Origin: Cycloclasticus sp. 46_120_T64
GTDB lineage: Bacteria; Pseudomonadota; Gammaproteobacteria; Methylococcales; Cycloclasticaceae
Assembly (NCBI GenBank): GCA_002162695.1
Contig: MAAM01000002.1
Location: 1 to 53,073, forward strand
Direction of reading: 5' to 3'
DNA: 53,073 bases
Below are positions 10,546 to 21,100 of the stretch, piece after piece (within the stretch, counting starts at the first letter, position 1; each line of letters begins with the position of its first letter). The notes beneath the pieces were generated by a model. That model made no database searches and was not told the DNA's origin. It saw nothing but the letters and a program-made list of their open reading frames with translations. Both the position numbers and the translations under genes were made by a program.

Positions 10546-11085
10546 ATGATCGACTCACATACTAAATTCTTCCGCGCCTCTCGTGCGGTATTGTTGTTAA
10601 CTGTTTTGGCCGTCGTATTGACCGCCTGTGGTTTTAAATTACGCGGGGCGTTTAATTTACCGGCTGAGTTACAGAAGATTTATGTTGTGGGTGGCCAAGG
10701 TGCTGACTTACGAGATGACTTAAATGAAATGTTAGCGTTTTCTGCAGAGGTGGTGAGCAGAACCGCCGATGCCGATGCGATCTTAACGATCAATAAAGAA
10801 GAGTTAGACAGCCGCACCCTGAGTGTGGATTCGCGCGGCAAGGTGCGAGAGTCTGAAATAGAGTACTCGGTGGTGTATAGCCTAGTTATGGCTGATGGTA
10901 CGGTTTTGCTTGAGAAGGAAGGTTTATTGTTAACCCGTGATTTTATCGACGATGAAAACGATGTAATTGGTCGTTCAAATGAGTCAGATATTATTAAGCG
11001 TGATTTAAAGCGTGATGCCGCACAGCAAATTTTACGTCGTGTACAGGCGCTGAACGTTAACGCGATACTTCAAGAGCAGCGTTAA
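10546..11085 (+). CDS. lptE: LPS-assembly lipoprotein LptE
   Basis: The 179-residue outer-membrane lipoprotein plugs the LptD barrel that inserts lipopolysaccharide into the outer leaflet. A signal peptide ends in the lipobox LTAC, giving lipidated C28, followed by the family's GFKLRG start. Two ATGs are possible. The second (10546) is favoured because AAGGGA stands six bases before it. It follows leuS by 10 bases and precedes holA, the same order as in E. coli and Pseudomonas, so the genes probably share a transcript. The lptCAB genes elsewhere in this window belong to the same transport machine. Confidence 0.9.
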   Translation: MIDSHTKFFRASRAVLLLTVLAVVLTACGFKLRGAFNLPAELQKIYVVGGQGADLRDDLNEMLAFSAEVVSRTADADAILTINKEELDSRTLSVDSRGKVRESEIEYSVVYSLVMADGTVLLEKEGLLLTRDFIDDENDVIGRSNESDIIKRDLKRDAAQQILRRVQALNVNAILQEQR

Positions 11086-11101
11086 CGACACCGATTAGTG
11101 T

Positions 11102-12139
11102 ATGCAATTAGAGCTTAAGCAGCTAACAGCGGCGGTTGATAAACAGCTGGCACCGGTTTATTTTGTCTCCGGTGATGAACCCTTGCAGCAGGGTGAGGCG
11201 GTTGATTACATCCGTAAAAAAGCGCGGGCGGCGGGGTTTCTTAATCGTGAAGTGTTTCATGTTGAGGGGCGTTTCGATTGGAATCAATTGATTGCGGCCT
11301 GCTTTAGCCAGTCCTTATTTGCCGAACGGAATTTAATTGAGTTGAACCTACCGACGGCAAAGCCCGGGCGGGACGGTTCTAAAGTTATCGAGAAAGTGCT
11401 GGCCGAATTGTCGACCGATAATCTATTGATTATTATTGCCGGCAAGTTGGATAAGGCGTCAAAAAACACCAAGTGGTTTAAATCAATCGACCAGCACGGT
11501 GTGGTGCTGCAAGTGTGGCCTTTACAGGGGCAGAAACTCTACCAATGGTTGCAGCAGCGTCTGCAAACAAAAGGGCTCAGCTCTGATCAACAAGGCATTA
11601 AAATATTGGCCGACAGCGTCGAGGGTAATTTACTGGCCGCGGCGCAGGAAATTGAGAAATTACACGCCTTACACGGCGCAGTGCGTTTATCGGCCGACGA
11701 TATTTTAAGTGCCGTCGCTGATAACGCACGTTACGATGTTTTTACCTTAGCCGATAGCTTATTAGCCGGTGATTTGGTGCGCACCGTGCACGTGTTAAGA
11801 AGCTTGCAAGGTGAGAAGTTAGCGACGCCGGTTATATTATGGGCCTTGTTGCGCGAGTTACGGGTGCTGGTCAGTTTAAGTTTTGAGCGGCAAACTTCTG
11901 GACGCAGTGACGCAACATTTAAAAAACACCGTGTGTGGGAGTCTAAAAAGGCGATTTACAAAAAAGCCTTATCGCGTGGGAGCTTATTGCAATGGCAAGG
12001 CTTGATACAAGCCTGTGCTCAGGCCGAACGGGTCAGTAAGGGTGTTGGTAAAGGTGATGAATGGTTGCTGATTGAACAAATATGTTTGGCCTTTTGTGAG
12101 CCAAAAAGAATCGAACAATACCGTCTTGTTGCAAGATGA
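11102..12139 (+). CDS. holA: DNA polymerase III delta subunit
   Basis: The 345-residue delta subunit opens the beta sliding clamp as part of the clamp loader. The family start is present ([22 protein letters not shown]), with a typical middle ([32 protein letters not shown]) and the helical C-terminal collar domain. Length fits E. coli HolA (343). It lies 16 bases after lptE. The next gene, proA, starts 22 bases beyond its stop, so all are probably in one operon. Confidence 0.92.
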   Translation: MQLELKQLTAAVDKQLAPVYFVSGDEPLQQGEAVDYIRKKARAAGFLNREVFHVEGRFDWNQLIAACFSQSLFAERNLIELNLPTAKPGRDGSKVIEKVLAELSTDNLLIIIAGKLDKASKNTKWFKSIDQHGVVLQVWPLQGQKLYQWLQQRLQTKGLSSDQQGIKILADSVEGNLLAAAQEIEKLHALHGAVRLSADDILSAVADNARYDVFTLADSLLAGDLVRTVHVLRSLQGEKLATPVILWALLRELRVLVSLSFERQTSGRSDATFKKHRVWESKKAIYKKALSRGSLLQWQGLIQACAQAERVSKGVGKGDEWLLIEQICLAFCEPKRIEQYRLVAR

Positions 12140-12161
12140 AATTTTAAATACGGGTAATAAC

Positions 12162-13421
12162 ATGAGTGAGTTAATTGAATATATGCAAGGCTTGGGGCAG
12201 CGTGCTAAGGCCGCGGCGAGAGTCATTGCGAATGCCAATACAGGTATGAAAAATAAGGCGTTAAACGCCATTGCCGATGAGATCGACGCTCAGCAAGACG
12301 TTATTTTAGCGGCGAATAAACAAGATATGACGGCTGGGGTTGATAACGGGCTGGATGCCGCGCTGCTGGATCGTTTGGCGCTGAACGAGGAGCGCGTACA
12401 AGCCATTTCTGAAGGCCTTAGACAGATCGTCGCATTGCCTGACCCTGCGGGAGAAATTAGCCAAATAAATTCGCGCCCATCGGGTATTAAAGTAGGGCAG
12501 ATGCGAGTGCCTTTAGGGGTTATCGGGATTATTTATGAATCTCGGCCTAATGTAACCGCCGACGCGGCGGCGTTATGCCTTAAGTCAGGTAATGCGAGTA
12601 TTTTACGCGGTGGTTCGGAAGCAAAACACTCTAACCAAGCGATAGCAGCTTGCATCGCGAAGGGTTTGGTTGAGGCGGGTTTGCCGGCGGATGTGGTGCA
12701 AGTGGTAACCACCACCGATCGGGCGGCGGTGGGTGAGTTAATCCGTATGGATGAATTTGTCGATGTGATTATTCCTCGTGGTGGTAAGGGGCTGATTGAG
12801 CGCATTAGTAAAGACGCTCGGGTTCCGGTTATTAAACATTTACACGGTGTTTGTCACGTTTACATTGATGATAAGGCCGAGAAAGAGATGGCAATATCAA
12901 TCGCCTTTAATGCTAAAACACAGCGTTACGGCACCTGCAATACAATGGAAACCCTATTGGTTGCAGAAGCTATCGCTGAGGATGTATTGCCAGCATTAGC
13001 CGGTATGTATCAAGCAGAGAACGTTGAGATTCGCGGCTGTGAACAGACTCGGAAAATTTTACCCAGTTGTGTTGTCGCGCAAGAGGCTGACTGGGATGAA
13101 GAATATTTAGCACCGATTATATCGGTACGCATTGTGGCTGATATGGACGCGGCGATGGACCATATTCACCTGCACGGTTCGGGACATACTGAATCGATTA
13201 TTACCAGTGACTATGCCAGATCAATGCGTTTTTTACGTGAAGTGGATTCTAGTTCGGTGATGGTGAATACCTCGACACGGTTTGCCGATGGCTTTGAATA
13301 TGGTTTAGGCGCGGAAATAGGTATTAGTACCAATAAATTACACGCGCGAGGCCCGGTCGGTTTGATTGGTTTGACCACGCAAAAATATATTGTGTTAGGT
13401 GACGGACATATCCGTCAATAA
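12162..13421 (+). CDS. proA: Gamma-glutamyl phosphate reductase
   Basis: The 419-residue NADPH-dependent enzyme makes glutamate-5-semialdehyde, the second step of proline synthesis. It has the aldehyde-dehydrogenase-like fold with the catalytic cysteine in [10 protein letters not shown]. Other family stretches include [20 protein letters not shown] and [18 protein letters not shown] start it at ATG 12162 (MSELIEYM); a longer frame would overlap holA and add an unrelated N-terminus. Its place between holA and nadD is the Pseudomonas arrangement. No proB is next to it. Confidence 0.95.
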   Translation: MSELIEYMQGLGQRAKAAARVIANANTGMKNKALNAIADEIDAQQDVILAANKQDMTAGVDNGLDAALLDRLALNEERVQAISEGLRQIVALPDPAGEISQINSRPSGIKVGQMRVPLGVIGIIYESRPNVTADAAALCLKSGNASILRGGSEAKHSNQAIAACIAKGLVEAGLPADVVQVVTTTDRAAVGELIRMDEFVDVIIPRGGKGLIERISKDARVPVIKHLHGVCHVYIDDKAEKEMAISIAFNAKTQRYGTCNTMETLLVAEAIAEDVLPALAGMYQAENVEIRGCEQTRKILPSCVVAQEADWDEEYLAPIISVRIVADMDAAMDHIHLHGSGHTESIITSDYARSMRFLREVDSSSVMVNTSTRFADGFEYGLGAEIGISTNKLHARGPVGLIGLTTQKYIVLGDGHIRQ

Positions 13422-13459
13422 AACATGTGTTTAACGGCTGCTCCACGGAGTAGGGCTCG

Positions 13460-14107
13460 GTGAGCTCGCATTCAATCGGCATTTATGGCGGCACTTTTAA
13501 CCCGATTCATTTGGGGCATATTGGCGCGGCCTCCGAGGTACGGGATTACTTGCAGTTGGATGAACTCAGGATGGTTTTATCCGCTACGCCACCTCACCGA
13601 AAGCCGCCTGAAGTATTGGCAGAGAATCGGTTTTTGTTGTTGCAAGCGGCGTTGCAGCAGTATCCACGGTTAATCGCCGACGATTGTGAGTTACAGCGGC
13701 AAGGTCCGAGTTATATGGTTGATACCTTACGCGCGATTCGTCAGCAAGGTGCCCACCGCGATAGTAGCGTATTGTTAATTTTAGGCGCAGAAGCGTTTAG
13801 TAGTTTTATGTCTTGGCAGCACTGGCAAGACATTATTAAATGTGCGCATATTGTGATTACCACGCGGGCAGGTTTTTCCGATCAACTGGGCGATTCGCTC
13901 AATGATTATATAGAACCCTATATCACGACCGATAAGTCGCAACTTAAACAGCTAACACATGGTAAAATTTACCAGCTTCCAGTCAGTGCGATAGATATAT
14001 CGGCGACAGAAATCAGGCGGCGATTGAAAACAAACGAACCGGTTGAACAAATGCTCCCAGAAAATACTTGGGCTTTGATTCATCAACACGGTTTTTATAC
14101 GCGTTAA
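13460..14107 (+). CDS. nadD: Nicotinate-nucleotide adenylyltransferase
   Basis: The 215-residue enzyme adenylates nicotinate mononucleotide in NAD synthesis. The nucleotidyltransferase motif GGTFNPIHLGH (10-20) is intact, as is the C-terminal ISATEIRRRL. PPHRKP is also present. The start is GTG at 13460, with GGAG nine bases upstream. It precedes rsfS and rlmH, the usual neighbours. Confidence 0.93.
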   Translation: MSSHSIGIYGGTFNPIHLGHIGAASEVRDYLQLDELRMVLSATPPHRKPPEVLAENRFLLLQAALQQYPRLIADDCELQRQGPSYMVDTLRAIRQQGAHRDSSVLLILGAEAFSSFMSWQHWQDIIKCAHIVITTRAGFSDQLGDSLNDYIEPYITTDKSQLKQLTHGKIYQLPVSAIDISATEIRRRLKTNEPVEQMLPENTWALIHQHGFYTR

Positions 14108-14133
14108 CATTAATAAATATAGGACTTAAACAT

Positions 14134-14463
14134 ATGAGTGAGCAGTTGCTAACGACGATCACAGATGCCTTGGATGATAAAAAGGGCCAGCAAATTGAAG
14201 TGATCAATGTGACAGGTAAGTGTTCGTTTGCCGACCAGATAGTGATCGTTACTGGGTCATCGAGCAGACACGTCAAATCACTAGCCGGCGAAGTAGCTAT
14301 TATTTCGAAGAAGAGCGGCTTAATACCCTTAGGCGTAGAAGGTATGGATGCGGGAGAATGGGTACTCGTTGACTTAGGTGATATTATTGTGCACGTGATG
14401 CAAGCGAAGATTCGTGAATTCTATCAGTTAGAAAAAATATGGAACGTTGAGGCGCAAGCATAA
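14134..14463 (+). CDS. rsfS: Ribosomal silencing factor RsfS
   Basis: The 109-residue protein binds ribosomal protein uL14 and blocks joining of the subunits when nutrients run low. Family motifs are clear: [52 protein letters not shown] and REFYQLEKIW. I place the start at ATG 14134, with AGGAC about 9 bases ahead; a longer frame would run into nadD. It comes 26 bases after nadD. Confidence 0.93.
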   Translation: MSEQLLTTITDALDDKKGQQIEVINVTGKCSFADQIVIVTGSSSRHVKSLAGEVAIISKKSGLIPLGVEGMDAGEWVLVDLGDIIVHVMQAKIREFYQLEKIWNVEAQA

Positions 14464-14567
14464 GGTTCATTTCTTGTTCAGCTAATAGGGTTAGGATAAG
14501 TTTATTTTTTAATGCTGGAGTGGACGATGCTCATTTTCAGCGGTTTTTTACGAAATAGGGATATATT

Positions 14568-15227
14568 ATGAAAACAAGATATTTATCAATCGGCGTGGTC
14601 GCAGCTTTATTATTATCACTCACCGCATGTACGACGGTGAACCCATATACCGAGCAGCAGCAAAGCAGTAAGGCCGCTATAGGCGCGGGTATTGGTGCAG
14701 TGGGTGGTGCGATTATCGGGGCTATGAAAGGCGACCGGAAAACGGCGTTAAAAGGTGCTTTATTAGGCGCGGCAGCCGGCGGCGGTGTTGGTTATTATAT
14801 GGACGTGCAAGAGTCTAAATTACGCCAGCGTCTCAGAGGAACAGGGGTCAGTGTTACTCGTGTCGGTAATCAATTAATTTTGAATATGCCGGGCAACGTC
14901 ACCTTCCGTAGCGATAGCGCCAGCATTAATGCCGGTTTTTACCAAGTGTTAGATTCGGTGGCGATTATTCTTAAGGAATACAGTGATACCTCGATTACCG
15001 TAGTTGGGCATACCGATAGCGTGGGTGATGCACAGTATAACCAAGGTTTGTCTGAGCAGCGCGCACAGAGTGTGGCGAGCTACTTACGTTCACAAGGCAT
15101 TATGGGACAACGCTTTAATGTGATGGGCGCGGGTGAGCAAAACCCGGTTGCGAGTAATTCAACACGAGAAGGTCGTGCACAAAATAGACGTGTAGAAATA
15201 ACCTTAACTGCGCAGTCAGCTCGTTAA
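14568..15227 (+). CDS. OmpA-family lipoprotein with glycine zipper (YiaD-like)
   Basis: The 219-residue protein has a lipoprotein signal with lipobox LTAC (lipidated C21). A glycine-zipper region follows (about 36-80, with repeated G-x-x-x-G), then a C-terminal OmpA peptidoglycan-binding domain. That domain shows VTFRSDSASIN, VVGHTDSVGD and NRRVEITL. It probably sits in the outer membrane and anchors it to the cell wall, as YiaD does in E. coli. It interrupts the common rsfS-rlmH pair. A strong terminator follows directly, so it ends its transcript. Confidence 0.85.
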   Translation: MKTRYLSIGVVAALLLSLTACTTVNPYTEQQQSSKAAIGAGIGAVGGAIIGAMKGDRKTALKGALLGAAAGGGVGYYMDVQESKLRQRLRGTGVSVTRVGNQLILNMPGNVTFRSDSASINAGFYQVLDSVAIILKEYSDTSITVVGHTDSVGDAQYNQGLSEQRAQSVASYLRSQGIMGQRFNVMGAGEQNPVASNSTREGRAQNRRVEITLTAQSAR

Positions 15228-15270
15228 TAGCTATTGAAAATAGATAGTCTTTAATGTATTGATTCATCTA

Positions 15271-15298
15271 AGGCGGCTCAAATGAGCCGCCTTTTTTA
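15271..15298 (+). terminator. Rho-independent terminator
   Basis: AGGCGGCTCA and TGAGCCGCCT form a strong GC-rich stem with a two-base centre, followed by TTTTTT. It lies 44 bases after the OmpA-type lipoprotein gene and 20 bases before rlmH. Confidence 0.9.
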
Positions 15299-15318
15299 TA
15301 CCAACAACTGTACTTTAT

Positions 15319-15789
15319 ATGAAACTGAAAATTCTAGCGGTAGGGCAAAAAATGCCAGCCTGGGTCACTAGCGGTTACCAAGAATACGCCAAACGGATGC
15401 CTCGGGAGTGTTCTTTAGAGCTGGTTGAACTAGCCCCTGGAAAACGTACTAAACAAAGTCATTTGGCCAAAGTGGTTGAAGATGAAGGCAAACGGATTCT
15501 TGCGACGCTTAAAGATAGCGATTATGTGGTGGCCTTAGAAGTTAAAGGTAAACAATGGTCAACCGCCGATCTTGCCGCTAAACTTTCCAGCTGGCAAGGT
15601 GTTCATGGGGTGATTGTATTAATTATTGGCGGCCCCGACGGTTTATCCGAGGCCTGTTTGCAACGAGCGAATCAGCTATGGTGTTTATCGGCGTTGACGT
15701 TTCCGCACCCTCTGGTGCGAGTTGTCTTGGCTGAACAGCTGTACCGGGGTTGGAGCTTGATGAATAACCACCCTTACCACCGAGAATAG
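15319..15789 (+). CDS. rlmH: 23S rRNA pseudouridine-1915 N3-methyltransferase
   Basis: The 156-residue SPOUT methyltransferase modifies pseudouridine 1915 in helix 69 of 23S rRNA. The C-terminal knot is complete: VIVLIIGGPDGLSEACLQRA, LTFPHPLVRVVLAEQLYR and NNHPYHRE. The family start is MKLKILAVGQKMP. Length matches E. coli RlmH (155). It begins just after a terminator, so it needs its own promoter or readthrough, and maf follows 9 bases later. Confidence 0.95.
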   Translation: MKLKILAVGQKMPAWVTSGYQEYAKRMPRECSLELVELAPGKRTKQSHLAKVVEDEGKRILATLKDSDYVVALEVKGKQWSTADLAAKLSSWQGVHGVIVLIIGGPDGLSEACLQRANQLWCLSALTFPHPLVRVVLAEQLYRGWSLMNNHPYHRE

Positions 15790-15798
15790 GTTTTTTTG

Positions 15799-16365
15799 AT
15801 GAAATTAATACTGGCTTCGGCCTCACCACGGCGCGCCGAGTTATTGCAACAAATGGGACTCGAATTCGACATTAAAGCGGTTGATATTGATGAGAGCGTG
15901 GATGCAGGCGAATCGCCGGAAGCCTATGTGCGGCGGCTGGCTTTGCAGAAGGCTCGCGCGGCCAAGAAATTTTACCCGGCAGTCGATACCTTATTGCTGG
16001 GTTCAGATACGGCGGTTATCGTGGGGGCGGATATTCTGGGTAAGCCGACGGATAAACAGCACGCATTCGATATGTTAAGGCGTTTATCGGGTCGCAGCCA
16101 TACGGTCTTAACCTCGGTGGCGATCATCGGTAGCGAAGAACTGTGTATCGTGTGTCAGAGCGAGGTGAGCTTTAGTATGATTGATGAGCAACAGCTCGAG
16201 TGGTATTGGGCGAGTGGTGAATCAACCGGCAAGGCAGGGGCATACGGCATACAGGGCAAGGCGGCGGTCTTTATTAAGCGAATAGAAGGTAGCTTTTCAG
16301 GCGTCATGGGCCTACCTATTTACGAGACAAGTCAGTTACTAAAACAACAGGGTTTTAAGCTTTAA
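15799..16365 (+). CDS. maf: Maf/YhdE nucleotide pyrophosphatase (dTTP/UTP type)
   Basis: The 188-residue enzyme removes pyrophosphate from non-canonical or excess nucleoside triphosphates. The Maf motifs are present: LASASPRRAELL at the N-terminus, LLGSDTAVIV, GKPTDKQHAFDML and GKAGAYGIQGKAAVFI. The YhdE-type assignment rests on that last motif and on the following rng gene, since E. coli yhdE also precedes rng. I start at ATG 15799 rather than the TTG one codon earlier. Confidence 0.9.
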   Translation: MKLILASASPRRAELLQQMGLEFDIKAVDIDESVDAGESPEAYVRRLALQKARAAKKFYPAVDTLLLGSDTAVIVGADILGKPTDKQHAFDMLRRLSGRSHTVLTSVAIIGSEELCIVCQSEVSFSMIDEQQLEWYWASGESTGKAGAYGIQGKAAVFIKRIEGSFSGVMGLPIYETSQLLKQQGFKL

Positions 16366-16645
16366 TAGCTCTGTTTTCTTGTAGTATGGTTGTTGGCTCT
16401 ATTAGCACTTGTTCGGCCTTCTGTGATCAGCCTAGAAAATTTAGGCGAATACTATTTTGACGCCTGACTGAGGCAGTAACACCCTGCTTAGCATGGAGGG
16501 TTTAATGTTTATTTCGTCGATAGATTACTCAATACAATCTTGTAATAAGAGTAAGATCGATAGGCTAAGTATTTTCAGTAACGATGCGAGGCTTAGCCGA
16601 GTAACGTAACACCATAATTAAAATAAAAAATCTTCGGGGAAGGGA

Positions 16646-18097
16646 ATGAGTGACGAGATTCTGATTAATATTACGCCGCCAGAAACACGGGTGGCGGTGT
16701 TAGAAAATGGTGTGTTGCAAGAACTCATCATCGAGCGCGAACGTAAACGAGATACCGTTGGTAATCTGTATCGAGGTGAAGTGTGTCGGGTGATGCCCGG
16801 AATTCAAGCCGCTTTTGTTGATATTGGTTTGCCGAAAGCCGGCTTTTTACACGCGACCGATGTGTTGGTGAATGGCGAAGAACCGAGCGAAGAGAAGGGC
16901 ATCGAACGCTTCTTGCAACAAGGGCAGCATATTGTGGTGCAAGTCCTCAAAGCGCCACTGGGCACCAAAGGTCCACGTTTGACGATGAATATATCGATCC
17001 CCTCACGTTATCAAGTTTTTTTACCCTATTCAGATAAGCTGGCGTTGTCTCAGCAGCTAGAAGATGAAGAGGATCGTGAGCGTTTATTGAGTTGCATGGA
17101 AGTCTTTAAAGCCCAAGGTTATGAGGGTGGTTATATTGCGCGAACAGCAGCTGAAGGGGTAGCCGAGGATAGTATTCGTGCGGATATGTTGTTCCTCAAT
17201 AAATTATGGGAAGTTATCAGTCTGCAAATAATCGAAGTGAAACGTGGTTTGATTTACGAAGACTTACCATTAGCGTTGCGAATTCTACGGGATTTATACC
17301 AATCTTCGGTGACTAAAATAGTGATCGATTCGAAGCTGAATTTTGATCGAATGTTAGAGTTTTCGACTAAATTCATGCCGGAAGTGGAGCCCTTGTTAGA
17401 GTTATATAAGGGGGCTAGACCCTTATTTGACCTGTACAGCATCGAGAGCGATATCAAGGCGGCGTTGGAGCGTAAGGTCTACCTTAAGTCGGGCGGTCAC
17501 TTAGTGTTCGATCAAACCGAGGCGATGACCACGGTGGATGTTAATACCGGTAGTTATTTAGGCCGCGGCAACCAAGAACAGACCATTTTTAAGACCAATA
17601 TGGAGGCGGCGCAAGCCACCGCTCGTCAACTTAGGTTGCGGAACTTAGGCGGTATCATCATCATTGATTTTATCGATATGCAGGATGAAGAGCATAAATC
17701 GGCGGTGTTAAATGTCTTAGAAAAGGCGATGAATAAGGATAATACCAAGTATACGATCAGCAATGTATCCGAGCTCGGCTTGGTGGAAATGACCCGAAAA
17801 CGGACCCGTGAAAGCCTAGAAAGGGTGATGTGTGAAACCTGCCCGACCTGTACCGGTGCTGGGATGGTGCGTACTGCAGAAACCACTTGTTATGAAATCT
17901 TCCGAGAAATTATTCGCGATGCACGACAGTATGAAGCAAAAGAACTGTTGGTGGTGGCTGCTAATGACGTGGTCGATATGTTGCTGGATGAGGAATCAAC
18001 CAATCTCGCCGATTTGGAAGCCTTCGTGGGCATTAATATTCGTTTTAGAGCTGAGAGCCAATACAGCCAAGAGCGTTATGACGTGGTGTTGGTATAG
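16646..18097 (+). CDS. rng: Ribonuclease G
   Basis: The 483-residue endoribonuclease trims the 5' end of 16S rRNA and helps decay some mRNAs. It has an N-terminal S1 RNA-binding domain (VGNLYRGEVCRVMPGIQAAF) and the RNase E/G catalytic core. The magnesium-binding aspartates are D298 (TTVDVNTGSY) and D341 (IIIDFIDMQ). A CPTCTGAG zinc-link motif is also present. The long C-terminal scaffold of RNase E is absent. GGGGAAGGG precedes the ATG. About 280 bases without a gene separate it from maf and probably hold its promoter. yhdP follows 16 bases later. Confidence 0.95.
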   Translation: MSDEILINITPPETRVAVLENGVLQELIIERERKRDTVGNLYRGEVCRVMPGIQAAFVDIGLPKAGFLHATDVLVNGEEPSEEKGIERFLQQGQHIVVQVLKAPLGTKGPRLTMNISIPSRYQVFLPYSDKLALSQQLEDEEDRERLLSCMEVFKAQGYEGGYIARTAAEGVAEDSIRADMLFLNKLWEVISLQIIEVKRGLIYEDLPLALRILRDLYQSSVTKIVIDSKLNFDRMLEFSTKFMPEVEPLLELYKGARPLFDLYSIESDIKAALERKVYLKSGGHLVFDQTEAMTTVDVNTGSYLGRGNQEQTIFKTNMEAAQATARQLRLRNLGGIIIIDFIDMQDEEHKSAVLNVLEKAMNKDNTKYTISNVSELGLVEMTRKRTRESLERVMCETCPTCTGAGMVRTAETTCYEIFREIIRDARQYEAKELLVVAANDVVDMLLDEESTNLADLEAFVGINIRFRAESQYSQERYDVVLV

Positions 18098-18113
18098 ATT
18101 TTGGTGTGTATAA

Positions 18114-21100
18114 ATGAGTAAGGTGCGTTTATTTAAACACTCTGTATTATGGTTCAGCACGGTATCTCTCGTCGGCTTGGCTATTATCGTGTTGCTGACA
18201 CGATTCTTTCTATTGCAATTACCGAGTTATAAACATGACTTGGAGCAGTACTTAGGCGAAGAAACGGGGTTGCACCTTAGCATTGGCAAGATGGCGGCGC
18301 GCTTAGATGGCTTTAGGCCGCAGATTAGCTTAGCCAATATCCGCCTCGATAAATTTAAGCAGCAAGCGAGCACCTTGAACATCGCTGAGATTCGTTTGTC
18401 GTTTGATTTATTTGATCTATTATCAGGGCGTATGAGCCCGTATAAAACGACGATTATTGATACCCGCTTATCGATTCGGCGGTTTGCCGATGGACATTTA
18501 TCCATCGAAGGTTTGTCGCTTGATGGGCAAGCCAGTGAGTCCTCGGCAGATTTCTCATGGTTATTGGCCGAGGGGCTGTTTGAGGTTAAAAATAGTCAGC
18601 TTATTTGGCAGGATGATACGCGTGATGTGCCGAATCTGAATTTACGCAATGCACAGCTTGTATTTCAAAATAGCTCCGAACAACATAACTTGGGTTTGAG
18701 CGCAGAGCTTCCGCAAGGTGGTTCCTTCAGCTTGTCGATTAATGCGATGGGTGATGTTTTGTCGGGCGATAATTGGCGTGCGGACGGTTATTTCAAGGCC
18801 AAGCAAGTCGATTTGCAGACCTACTTATCGCGTTTAAAGTTAGAGGGTTTTAGCCTAAAAGAGGGGCAGGCCGATGTTGAGTTATGGAGCCGTTGGCAGG
18901 ACGCTCGTTTAACGCAGGTGAAGGGCTATTTGCAGCTTAAACAAGCGAATATGGCGGTGGCAGGTGCTAAATTGGCGTTACACGATATAGCCAGCCAGTT
19001 GCTTTGGCAGCAAGCAGAGCAAGGCTGGGATTTGCAGCTGGATGATTTTATGTTCCAAGCGAATGGCGTAGTACAGCCAAAAACGGCGCTGAACTTCAGT
19101 TATCGTCAACCGACAGCTCAGACGAAAAACTTACGTTTCGCAGCCGATACCGTAGACTTGCAAGCGCTATCGTATATTGCGCGTCACGCCGGTTCATTGA
19201 AACCCGAGGCGAGCGCTATGCTGACTCAATTAGCACCTAGTGGTGAGTTGAAAAAAGTGCTGTTCAAGCTGAATAGCTTAGGTGAGCAAACGGCTTGGTC
19301 GGCCTGTGGTCGTTTGCACAAGGTGTCGAGTACCGCGGCTGCTAATATTCCCCAGCTGAAAAACATTAGCGCAGTGGCTTGTTCAAGCGAGGCGCTGGGT
19401 TGGCTGGATATCGATACCGAGCACGGCAGTATTTATTTTCCAGGTTTATTCCGCGACCCGATAGCATTGGATGCTTTCGAAGGGCAGCTGCACTGGCAGC
19501 GTAGCGCGATGGGGTGGCTGATCGATAGTAAAAATTTAAGTGTGGATACGCCACATTTAAAAACGAATACCCGGCTGAAGGTTCAGCTCAACGCTGACGG
19601 CAGCCAACCGCAGATAGATATGCAAATGAATTTTGCGCAGGCGGATGCACGTTTTACGCCGTTATATTTGCCCGTTGGTATCATGGGGGATAAGGTTGTG
19701 AACTGGTTAGATCAAGCCTTTCCGGAAGGTCGTATTAGCGGAGGCGGTTTCTTGTTGAAAGGGCCGCTTGCTGAGTTTCCCTATCGAAATAAACAGGGCC
19801 TGTTTCAAGTGTTATTTAATACCGAAGAGGTCGCGCTGCGATATGCCGAGGGCTGGCCGCAAGTTTTGGGGGGCGCGGCTGAGGTTGAATTTCACAATAG
19901 TAATCTCACTATACGTGCCACTCAGGGCACTATTTCGGGCAATAAAATTGAGCACGCCACGGTCAGTATTGATGACCTAGAAACGGCGGAACAGCTGCAT
20001 ATTCTGGGACGAATTGATGACGATATCAGCGGTTTATACCAGTTTTTTGCGCAATCGCCGCTCAATGAAAGAATGCAGGACTTACTGCTGCATACAACGG
20101 TGTCGGGGCCTGCACGTATTGATTTAGATATCTATGTTGGTTTGCAAAAGCAGTCGCAGAGCTCGGTTAATGTGAACGCAAATTTGTCTAATAATAGGAT
20201 GTTATTTCCAGGTTTCGATCTAGCGCTGGAAGGTATCGACGGTCGGCTTCATTACGACGATATGGGGTTAAAGGCGAATCAGTTGAGTGCGAGTATTTTC
20301 GGCGAAAAAGTTGCAGTGGCGATACAGACCGCTAAGCAGCAGACGCAGATTACTGCGCAAGGTGAGTTTGATGTGGCAAGCCTAGCGGATAAATACCCGG
20401 CGGCGATATGGCAGAAAGTGACTGGCCGTAGTGTTGCTCGACTGCAGCTCAATCTGCCGTATGCCCAGGCAAACACGCCGGCAAGCTTAAGTTTCAGCAG
20501 TGAATTACGCGGTATCGCGATTAATTTACCCGCGCCGCTAGGGAAGAATCAAAACGCCACACGCCGGCTTAAGTTGGAGACTCGCTTGCGGGCTAAAACA
20601 TTACCGCTGATGGTGAGTTATGGTACTGATGCGAAAGCTAAACTTCGTTTTATCGATAAACGCAATAAGGGGTTTAGCCTAGATAAGGCCGATATACATT
20701 TTGGCAAAGGCAAGGCCATTTTGCCGGCTAAGCCGGGTATTCGTTTATCGGGTAATATTAAAAGTTTGCAGCTAGCGGCATGGAAAAATGCCGTTTCGTT
20801 TGAGGCAGCTAGTCCCTCGACAAATAAGGGGTTTAACCAGTTGGATTTGACGGTGGATAAACTGCACTGGTTAGACAGCCAGTTTACGAGTATCAAACTC
20901 AGTGGAGAGCATAAAAATTCGGCATGGTCAGGAAAAATAAGCAGCCCTATTATCCAGGGGCGATATCATTTTCCCGATACCTTATCGGCTAAACAGCGAA
21001 TTAAGTTGGATTTAGAAAGGTTACGTTTGGCGGAGCCTAGCAGCCTAGCTAGTGAGTCAGAGGCATCGCCTTTAAGCCCTGCGGAGGTGCCGAATATTGA

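Noticed and set aside
16560-16605. GGCTAAG and CTTAGCC inverted repeat before rng
   Set aside because: Seven bases with a loop of about 20 is weak and likely chance; no T run follows.
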